Source: an uncultured Clostridia bacterium
GTDB taxonomy: Bacteria; Bacillota; Clostridia; Oscillospirales; Ruminococcaceae
Direction of reading: 5' to 3'
Assembly: GCA_947389015.1 (NCBI GenBank)
Contig: CANDVA010000005.1
Span: 1-64,000, forward strand
Length of the DNA: 64,000 nucleotides
Made by a program: the position numbers and the translations under genes. The notes below the pieces were generated by a model. It saw only the letters and a program-made list of their open reading frames with translations. It had not been told where the DNA came from and searched no databases. Below are positions 57,794-64,000 of this stretch, piece by piece; within the stretch, counting starts at the first letter, position 1, and every line of letters starts with the position of its first letter.

Positions 57794-59194
57794 ATGACAA
57801 AGATAAAGATCGCCTATATCGGCGGCGGCTCCAAGGCTTGGGCTAGGGTGTTTATGATCGATCTCGCGTTGGCGGAGGGCTTGTGCGGTGAGATCGCGCT
57901 GTATGATATCGACGTTCCCGCTGCGGAGCTTAACCAAAGGATCGGCGCGCGTATCAATGAAAATCCGAAAACCGTTTCCAAGTGGGACTACAAGGTCTAT
58001 ACGGATATCGGAGCGGCTCTTGACGGCGCGGATTTTGTGGCTTGCTCGATATTGCCGGGAACGTTCGACGAAATGGAAAGCGACGTTCACCTACCCGAGG
58101 AATACGGTATATATCAGTCGGTAGGCGATACGGTAGGTCCCGGCGGCGTTCTCCGCGCTATGAGGACGGTGCCGATATACGAGGGCTTTGCCCGCGAGAT
58201 AAAGGCTCACTGCCCCGAAGCGTGGGTCATAAATCTGACCAACCCGATGACAGCGTGCACGAAAACGCTGTACGACGTTTTCCCCGAAATAAAGGCGTTC
58301 GGCTGCTGTCACGAGGTCTTTCACGCGCAGGAGTTTCTGAGCTGCGTCGCTCATGAATTGCTGGGTGTCGAGCGCCCTCACCGCAAGGAGATCAATATCG
58401 ACGCTTGCGGCGTAAACCACTTCACATGGATAACAGAAGCGAATTACAACGGGCACGATATGCTGAAGCTGCTGCCCGAATTTATTGATAAATTCTACGA
58501 GCGCGGCTATTGCGAGCAGTCCGACGATCCCGACGGGTTTCGCGAAAACCCGTTTCTGTACGGGAACAAGGTCAAGATGGACTTGTTCAGGCGGTTCGGA
58601 GTGCTTGCGGCGGCGGGCGACCGTCACCTTGTCGAGTTTATGAACAACTCGTGGTATATCGGAGACAAGACCGCCGCGGACGAATGGCTGTACCATTTGA
58701 CGACCGTAGCGTACCGCAAACAAGACAGAATAAACAAGATAGAGCAATCGCGCCGAATTGCTGACGGCAAGGAGGCGATAGAGGTAAAGCGCAGCGACGA
58801 GGAGGTAGTGGAGCTGATGAAGGCTCTGCTGGGGCTTATTCCGCCGACCGTTTCAAACGCGAACATAATCAACGTCGGGCAGATGGCGGATATGCCGTTC
58901 GGCTCGGTAGTCGAGACGAACTGCGTGTTCTCGCGCGACAGCGTAAAGCCGATAACCGCCAAGCCTCTCCCCAAGGACGTAAACGCGCTCGTGCTGCGTA
59001 ACGCTCTCAACATCGAGAACGCCTATTACGGTATCAAGGAGCGCGATTTCAAGCGTATTTTTGAGGCGTTCGCTAATCAGCCGCTTTGCTCGGGATTGAA
59101 AATTTCCGAGGCACGCGAGCTGTTTGTGAGAATGGTCAAGTCTACGGGCGAGTATTTAAAGGAATATTTTCCTCTCGATAAACCGATATTATGA
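57794..59194 (+). CDS. GH4 family alpha-galacturonidase (LplD type)
   Basis: GH4 enzymes use NAD+ and a divalent metal. The 466-residue protein has the Rossmann start IAYIGGGSKAWARV, NPMTACTKTLYDVFPEIKAFGCCHEVFHAQEF with the metal-binding Cys/His and GVNHFTWITEANY. The CHEVFH block and absence of a phosphate-binding site resemble B. subtilis LplD, which cleaves galacturonic acid from oligogalacturonides. An AEC gene overlaps its stop by 4 bases. Confidence 0.88.
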   Translation: MTKIKIAYIGGGSKAWARVFMIDLALAEGLCGEIALYDIDVPAAELNQRIGARINENPKTVSKWDYKVYTDIGAALDGADFVACSILPGTFDEMESDVHLPEEYGIYQSVGDTVGPGGVLRAMRTVPIYEGFAREIKAHCPEAWVINLTNPMTACTKTLYDVFPEIKAFGCCHEVFHAQEFLSCVAHELLGVERPHRKEINIDACGVNHFTWITEANYNGHDMLKLLPEFIDKFYERGYCEQSDDPDGFRENPFLYGNKVKMDLFRRFGVLAAAGDRHLVEFMNNSWYIGDKTAADEWLYHLTTVAYRKQDRINKIEQSRRIADGKEAIEVKRSDEEVVELMKALLGLIPPTVSNANIINVGQMADMPFGSVVETNCVFSRDSVKPITAKPLPKDVNALVLRNALNIENAYYGIKERDFKRIFEAFANQPLCSGLKISEARELFVRMVKSTGEYLKEYFPLDKPIL

Positions 59195-60183
59195 TAGACG
59201 CACTTGTTTTTTCGGCAAACGCCGTTTTGCCTATTGTACTGCTGATAGTTCTCGGGTATGTCCTGAAACGTATCGGAATGCTGAGCAAGGAGTTCCTCAA
59301 CGTCGGAAATAAGCTGACGTTTCGGGTGCTGCTGCCCGCCATGCTGTTCTATAACGTTTATCAGATAGAGAGCTTCAGCGAAATAAGCCCCGTTTTTGTG
59401 CTGTACGGCATTGGAATGGTGCTCGTTATTTTTCTGTTGGCAGTCGCGGTGACGTGCGCGTTCACTAAGGATGGCGCAAAGCGCGGCGCGCTGATACAGG
59501 CAATGTTCCGCTCGAATTACGCGATAATCGGAATACCGCTCGCGACTTCGCTCTTCGGCGACAAGGGTGCGGCTGCCGCGGGAGTTATGTCCGCGTTCTG
59601 TGTGCCTATGTTCAATATGCTGGGAGTTATCACGCTTTCGATTTTTAACGGGAATGGCGAAAAGGGGAAAATCAACTTTCCGAAGATACTGCTCGGAATA
59701 ATAAAAAATCCGCTTATAATCGGGACCGTTGCGGGGCTTGCCGTATTGGGCATTCGTGAGCTTTTCGTTATGTGGAATATAGATTTCCGTTTCAGCGACA
59801 TTACCTTTCTGTACAAGTCGCTTGAGAACGTAAAATCTATCTGCACGCCGTTTGCTCTGATAGTGCTGGGAGGACAGTTTGAGTTTTCGGCGGTGTCGAG
59901 GCTGTGGAAAGAGATCGTATTCGGTACGGTCATACGCACCGTTGCCGTGCCGATATTGGGCTTGGCTGTGGCATACTTCTTTATCCCCGGGCTTTCGGGA
60001 GAGCATTTTGCGACATACGTCGGAGTGTTTGCGACGCCCGTTGCCGTGGCGAGCGCCATAATGGCGAACGAAATGGGTGCGGACGGAGAGCTGGCGGGTC
60101 AGCTGGTGGTGTGGACAAGTCTGGCGAGCACCGTGACTATCTTTATATACGTCACTGTACTGAGGGCAGTCGGAGTTTTTTGA
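59191..60183 (+). CDS. AEC family transporter (auxin efflux carrier-like)
   Basis: The 330-residue protein has about ten transmembrane helices in two halves, with the AEC hallmarks FRVLLPAMLFYNVYQ and FRSNYAIIGIPLATSLFG. AEC members move organic acids or amino acids, usually outward. Coupled to GH4 by a 4-base overlap, it could export or import a uronate or a fermentation acid; the substrate is unknown. Confidence 0.85.
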   Translation: MIDALVFSANAVLPIVLLIVLGYVLKRIGMLSKEFLNVGNKLTFRVLLPAMLFYNVYQIESFSEISPVFVLYGIGMVLVIFLLAVAVTCAFTKDGAKRGALIQAMFRSNYAIIGIPLATSLFGDKGAAAAGVMSAFCVPMFNMLGVITLSIFNGNGEKGKINFPKILLGIIKNPLIIGTVAGLAVLGIRELFVMWNIDFRFSDITFLYKSLENVKSICTPFALIVLGGQFEFSAVSRLWKEIVFGTVIRTVAVPILGLAVAYFFIPGLSGEHFATYVGVFATPVAVASAIMANEMGADGELAGQLVVWTSLASTVTIFIYVTVLRAVGVF

Positions 60184-60348
60184 AAAATCCGTTTTGTCCA
60201 TAAAGTCCAACGGATTTGCTCTCGCATTTATCCTCGGTTGGATATAAGATAAATATAGATGATATGTTGGAAAAATCTGCATATTGTTTAATAAGGAGAG
60301 TCTGAAAAAACTCTCTTAAAAATGAATAAAATTTTCGGAGGTAACACT

Positions 60349-61104
60349 ATGATTCTGGACAAATTCAGACTTGATGGCAAGGTGGCTATTGTAACAGGCA
60401 GTGATACGGGGCTCGGACAGGGCTTTTCCAAGGCTTTTGTCGAGGCGGGCGCTAAGGTTCTGGGCGTTTCGGTAGTTCCGAGTACAGCTACTCAGGAAAT
60501 GCTCGGCAAGGAGAACTTCGAGTTCATTCAGGCGGATCTTTCCACCCTCGATCCCATTGACAACATAGTTAAGACGGCGGTGGATACCTTCGGTCATGTT
60601 GATATTCTCGTAAACAACGCGGGCGTTATCAAGCGCGAGGACACTATTGATTTCAGCGTTGAGAGCTGGGATCTGGTCATGAACGTAAACCTCCGCACTC
60701 TGTTTTTCCTTTCGCAGGCTGTCGCTAAGCAGTATATAAAGCAGGGAACGGGCGGAAAGATCATATCCGTTGCAAGTATGCTTTCTTATCAGGGTGGTAT
60801 CCGCGTTCCGAGCTACACCGCATCCAAGTCGGGTGTTAAGGGCATTACGATGACTATGGCTAACGAGTGGGCGTCTAAGGGCATTAACGTAAACGCTATC
60901 GCTCCCGGATATATGGCTACCAACAATACAAAGGCTCTCCGGGCTGATGCTGACAGAAGCGAGGCTATCCTCGACCGTATTCCCGCGGGTCGCTGGGGCA
61001 CTCCCGACGACATTATGGGCGCGGCGGTGTTCCTCGCGTCCCCCGCAAGCGACTACGTAAACGGCTTTACTATCGCTGTTGACGGCGGTTGGCTGGGCAG
61101 ATAA
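60349..61104 (+). CDS. kduD: 2-dehydro-3-deoxy-D-gluconate 5-dehydrogenase
   Basis: KduD reduces 2,5-diketo-3-deoxygluconate to KDG. The 251-residue SDR has the TGxxxGxG equivalent VTGSDTGLGQGF, NNAGV, catalytic SVASML...SYTASKSG with Tyr and Lys, and GMTMANEWASKGINVNAIAPGYMATN. The KduD subgroup is supported by length and by FRLDGKVAIVTGSDTGLG at the start. GGAGG sets the ATG at 60349. It is the first of four catabolic genes. Confidence 0.92.
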   Translation: MILDKFRLDGKVAIVTGSDTGLGQGFSKAFVEAGAKVLGVSVVPSTATQEMLGKENFEFIQADLSTLDPIDNIVKTAVDTFGHVDILVNNAGVIKREDTIDFSVESWDLVMNVNLRTLFFLSQAVAKQYIKQGTGGKIISVASMLSYQGGIRVPSYTASKSGVKGITMTMANEWASKGINVNAIAPGYMATNNTKALRADADRSEAILDRIPAGRWGTPDDIMGAAVFLASPASDYVNGFTIAVDGGWLGR

Positions 61105-61128
61105 TTTCGGTTTTGGAGGGATAATTCA

Positions 61129-62094
61129 ATGGACATGAAGGCTTTTCAGGATCAGCTTGAATTTACGGGTATAATACCCGTCATCAAGCTGGAGGATACA
61201 TCTAAGGCAGTGGAGCTCGCAAAAGCTCTGCGCGATGGCGGCATAAACGCGGCGGAGGTTACTTTCCGCGCGGCGGGCGCCGATAAGGTCATTTCGGATA
61301 TGACCAAGGCGTTCCCGGATATGCTCGTAGGCGCGGGAACGGTCACCACGATCGAGCAGTGCGACGCGGCTATCGCGGCGGGGGCTAAGTTCTGCGTGGC
61401 GCCTGGTCTTAACGCAAAGGTAGTTAAGCATTGTCTCGACAAGGGTGTTCCTTTTGCTCCGGGCGTTGCCAACAGCTCGCAGATAGAGGAGGCTATGGAG
61501 CTTGGTCTGGACTTTGTTAAGTTCTTCCCCGCGGAGCAGGCGGGCGGACTTGCTTATATCAAGTCGATCTCCGCGCCTTATTCAAATATGAAGTTTATGC
61601 CGACGGGCGGCGTTAACGAAAATAACCTAAACACCTACCTCGGTTTTAAGAAGATCATCTGCTGCGGCGGAAGCTGGATCGTTCCCGGCGATCTTGTTAA
61701 GAATGGTGATTGGGCGGGCATTACTGCTCTGTGTCGTACTGCGGTCAACAAGATGCTTGACTTCCAGATTGTTCACGTTGGTATTAACTGCGCCGACGAG
61801 GCCGAGGCTAAGGACACAACCGCGAAGTTCTCAAAGATGTTCGGTTGGGAGCAGAAGGTCGGCAACAGCAGCGTTTTCGCGGGCACGGCTATCGAGTGCA
61901 TGAAGAACCCGTTCAAGGGCAAGAACGGTCACATCGCGGTAGCTACAAACAGCCTGCGCAGAGCCGTTTATCAGCTCAACGCAATGGGTATCGAGACCGA
62001 GAAAAAAGCGACCGAGATCGAAGCGGATACAAAGGCGGTTTATCTCAAGGGCGAGTTCAGCGGCTTTGCGGTTCATCTTGTAGAAAGAAAGTAA
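61129..62094 (+). CDS. kdgA: KDPG aldolase fused to a C-terminal VOC domain
   Basis: The N-terminal part (1-211) is a KDPG/KHG aldolase: Glu43 in AEVTFRAAG, GAGTV, the Schiff-base lysine Lys131 in GLDFVKFFPAEQAGG and GGVNENNL. It splits KDPG to pyruvate and glyceraldehyde 3-phosphate. Residues 212-321 form a VOC/glyoxalase-like module (FQIVHVGINCADEAEAKDTTAKFSKMFGW...GHIAVATNSLRRAVYQLNAMG...GFAVHLVERK) with His216, His268 and His316 as possible metal ligands. Ordinary KdgA is about 210 residues, so this is a fusion; the role of the second domain is unknown. Confidence 0.9.
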   Translation: MDMKAFQDQLEFTGIIPVIKLEDTSKAVELAKALRDGGINAAEVTFRAAGADKVISDMTKAFPDMLVGAGTVTTIEQCDAAIAAGAKFCVAPGLNAKVVKHCLDKGVPFAPGVANSSQIEEAMELGLDFVKFFPAEQAGGLAYIKSISAPYSNMKFMPTGGVNENNLNTYLGFKKIICCGGSWIVPGDLVKNGDWAGITALCRTAVNKMLDFQIVHVGINCADEAEAKDTTAKFSKMFGWEQKVGNSSVFAGTAIECMKNPFKGKNGHIAVATNSLRRAVYQLNAMGIETEKKATEIEADTKAVYLKGEFSGFAVHLVERK

Positions 62095-62120
62095 TTTAAT
62101 TTATAAGGAGATCGATTGAA

Positions 62121-63152
62121 ATGGCAAAGATAGTAACCATGGGCGAGATCATGCTGAGATTGTCCACCCCCAACAACGAAAAGTTTATTCAGGCTGATGA
62201 ATTCGATATCAACTACGGCGGCGGTGAGGCTAATGTAGCCGTATCGCTCGCGAATTACGGTCATGAAGCGGAATTTGTTACCGCCGTTCCCGATAATCCC
62301 ATCGGCGCCTGCGCGGTAGCCGCGCTGAGAAAGTACGGCGTGGAGACCAAGCATATCGCTAAATGCGGCGAGCGTCTGGGTATCTACTTCCTCGAGACGG
62401 GCGCTTCAATGAGAGCATCCAACGTCGTTTACGACAGAGCGCATTCTTCCATTTCGACTGCGGACGCTTCGGAGTTCGATTTTGACGAGATATTCAAGGA
62501 TGCGGATTGGTTCCACTTTACGGGTATCACTCCCGCTGTTTCAGATAAGGCGGCGGAGCTTACCGAGACCGCGCTGAAAGCTGCGAAGAAGCATAACGTT
62601 ACCGTTTCCGTCGACCTTAACTTCCGCAAGAAGCTGTGGTCGAGCGAGAAAGCTCAGAAGGTCATGACAAATCTTATGCAGTACGTTGACGTATGTATCG
62701 GCAATGAGGAGGATGCGGAGAAAGTTCTCGGCTTCAAGCCCGGCGATACTGACGTTACAAAGGGCGAGCTGGAGCTTGCGGGCTATGTTGACATCTTCAA
62801 CCGTATGGCTGACAAGTTCGGCTTTAAGTACATTATATCCTCTCTCCGCGAAAGCCACTCGGCTTCCAACAACGACTGGTCGGCGTGCATTATGGACGGC
62901 AAGACGCGTGAGTTCTACCATTCGAGAAAGTACAACATCAACCCGATCGTTGACCGCGTAGGCGGCGGCGACTCGTTTGCGGGCGGACTTATCTGCGGTC
63001 TGGCTGACGGTAAGGATATGAAAGCGGCTCTGGAGTTCGCGGTTGCAGCTTCGGCGCTGAAACACACTATTCCCGGTGACTTCAATCTCGTTACACGCGC
63101 AGAGGTTGAGACGCTTGCGGGCGGCGACGCCTCCGGACGCGTACAGAGATAA
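62121..63152 (+). CDS. kdgK: 2-keto-3-deoxygluconate kinase (PfkB family)
   Basis: KdgK phosphorylates KDG to KDPG. The 343-residue protein has the N-terminal GEIMLRLSTP, NYGGGEANVAVSLANYG (substrate-binding PfkB motif 1) and the C-terminal DRVGGGDSFAGGLICGL with catalytic Asp at about 277. Its substrate is deduced from the neighbours. AGGAGA precedes the start. Confidence 0.92.
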   Translation: MAKIVTMGEIMLRLSTPNNEKFIQADEFDINYGGGEANVAVSLANYGHEAEFVTAVPDNPIGACAVAALRKYGVETKHIAKCGERLGIYFLETGASMRASNVVYDRAHSSISTADASEFDFDEIFKDADWFHFTGITPAVSDKAAELTETALKAAKKHNVTVSVDLNFRKKLWSSEKAQKVMTNLMQYVDVCIGNEEDAEKVLGFKPGDTDVTKGELELAGYVDIFNRMADKFGFKYIISSLRESHSASNNDWSACIMDGKTREFYHSRKYNINPIVDRVGGGDSFAGGLICGLADGKDMKAALEFAVAASALKHTIPGDFNLVTRAEVETLAGGDASGRVQR

Positions 63153-63158
63153 TTGCAT

Positions 63159-63995
63159 ATGATGAAGCTGTTTATCCGCGCTCACGACCTGGGGGTCAAG
63201 GGCGAAGAGAATATCGTCGCGAAGCTGGACGAATACGGGCTGAGCGGCGTTCAGCTCGTAGCGTACAAGGCGCTTGACGGAATAGAGTATACGCCCGGCT
63301 CGATAACGTCCGAACGCGCGGAAGAGTTCCGCAGGACGTTTGAGGCAGCGGGGAAAACCGTACCGCTTATTGGTGCGTATTTCAATCCCGTTCACCCCGA
63401 CGAGAAGAAAATCGAGAACGGCATCGCGATGTTTAAGGATTATCTTGTGCACGCTAAGGAACTGGGCTGCGATATCGTCGGCTCGGAAACGGGTTCGTAC
63501 AATGGAGATAAGTGGATTTATCACCCGCAGAACCGCACCGAGGAGGCTGTGAAGCGTGTTATCGGAACGTTTTCGGAGCTGTGCGACTACGCAAAGGACT
63601 GCGGAGCATATGTCGGAATGGAGGGCGCTTTCGGACACGTCTGCTTCGACGTGAAAACGCTTGACCGTGCCGTAAAGAGTATCAGCAAGGATAACATCAG
63701 GATCATTTTCGATTTGTATAATTATCTTGACAGATCTAATGTCGATAAGATGTACGATATCCTTGACGAGGGTCTGCAGACGTTCGGAGACAGAATTTGC
63801 GTATTCCATATAAAAGACTGCACGGTCGCGGAGGACGGCTCGCTGAAGCAGTGTGGAGTGGGCAAGGGAATTTTTGATTATCCGCGAATTATCGGCGAGA
63901 TAAGGAAAGTTTGCCCCGACGCAAATCTTGTACTCGAGGGCACGACGGGAGAGGATATCCCCTTTGCCGCAGCGCATTTGAAAAAATTGATCTAA
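63159..63995 (+). CDS. Sugar phosphate isomerase/epimerase family protein (xylose isomerase-like TIM barrel)
   Basis: The 278-residue TIM-barrel protein has AP endonuclease 2-like motifs: the IRAHDLG N-terminus, GAYFNPVHPDEKK, IVGSETGSYNG, VGMEGAFGHVCFDVKT, FDLYNYLDRSN, HIKDC and VLEGTTGE. Glu and His metal ligands are in place. Two ATGs at 63159 and 63162 are possible starts; the ribosome site is weak. It may isomerise or epimerise a uronate intermediate and fill the missing KduI step, but this is inference. A ribosome-site-like AAGGAGA at the very end suggests the operon continues. Confidence 0.8.
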   Translation: MMKLFIRAHDLGVKGEENIVAKLDEYGLSGVQLVAYKALDGIEYTPGSITSERAEEFRRTFEAAGKTVPLIGAYFNPVHPDEKKIENGIAMFKDYLVHAKELGCDIVGSETGSYNGDKWIYHPQNRTEEAVKRVIGTFSELCDYAKDCGAYVGMEGAFGHVCFDVKTLDRAVKSISKDNIRIIFDLYNYLDRSNVDKMYDILDEGLQTFGDRICVFHIKDCTVAEDGSLKQCGVGKGIFDYPRIIGEIRKVCPDANLVLEGTTGEDIPFAAAHLKKLI

Positions 63996-64000
63996 GGAGA

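Noticed and set aside
62541-63977. 478-codon open frame on the minus strand
   Set aside because: It is antisense to kdgK and the TIM-barrel gene and shows no domain; a shadow of biased codon use.

Overview
The window looks like a chromosomal segment from a strictly anaerobic, spore-lineage member of the Clostridia, most likely a gut or rumen Ruminococcaceae/Oscillospiraceae-type organism. The evidence is a Spo0A homologue, a SleC-like cortex-lytic candidate, a flavodiiron oxygen reductase, a small ferredoxin, Firmicutes-type promoters (TTGACA-17-TATAAT) and AGGAGG ribosome sites, and many genes for plant or host glycans (GH130, GH95, GH28, GH105, GH4, CE8). No rRNA, tRNA, CRISPR array or transposase gene was seen.

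Layout. 1-12 kb: end of a hairpin-rich repeat, rlmN, then three ECF sigma/membrane-protein (putative anti-sigma) modules, a GH130 phosphorylase, a bile-salt-hydrolase-family enzyme, a flavodiiron protein and spo0A. 12-17 kb: a pentose/fucose-type isomerase with xylulokinase, an XRE regulator and an S66 peptidase. 17-21 kb: a tiny membrane protein, galT, the second repeat copy, rsmA and a dCMP deaminase. 21-26 kb: a fourth ECF module apparently co-transcribed with a GH95 enzyme, a Dabb protein and a DNA glycosylase. 26-31 kb: glycosyltransferase, metY and a small phage/ICE-type repressor module (RinA-like, XRE, ImmA). 31-37 kb: flavoprotein, ferredoxin, a FliD-like duplicated-repeat protein, pyrE, a chemoreceptor and an AraC/GyrI regulator. 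37-45 kb: the SleC-like pair, an Agr-type two-component system divergent from an acyltransferase, the third repeat copy and two AraC regulators.

45-64 kb is a pectin locus. A methylesterase gene faces left. To the right runs a long probable operon: an S-component-like membrane protein, LplB/LplC-type permeases, a large substrate-binding lipoprotein, four unknown small membrane proteins placed two on each side of an MsmX-type ATPase, GH28 polygalacturonase, GH105 unsaturated galacturonyl hydrolase, GH4 galacturonidase, an AEC transporter, KduD, a KDPG aldolase with an added VOC domain, KDG kinase and a TIM-barrel isomerase. None of the enzymes shows a signal peptide, so oligogalacturonides are probably imported and degraded in the cytoplasm to pyruvate and glyceraldehyde 3-phosphate. 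The operon appears to continue past the window.

Most notable observations: (1) an interspersed repeat family with 13-14 bp terminal inverted repeats whose interior is a string of consecutive perfect hairpins with compensatory base changes between copies; (2) Spo0A with glutamate in place of the phosphoacceptor aspartate, preceded by tandem 0A-box-like sites; (3) ECF-type promoters upstream of the sigma modules and of a 42-residue membrane protein; (4) the four-membrane-protein/ATPase cluster in the pectin operon; (5) LytTR-type direct repeats between an Agr-like system and an acyltransferase. All functional calls are from reading the sequence; no database search was run.
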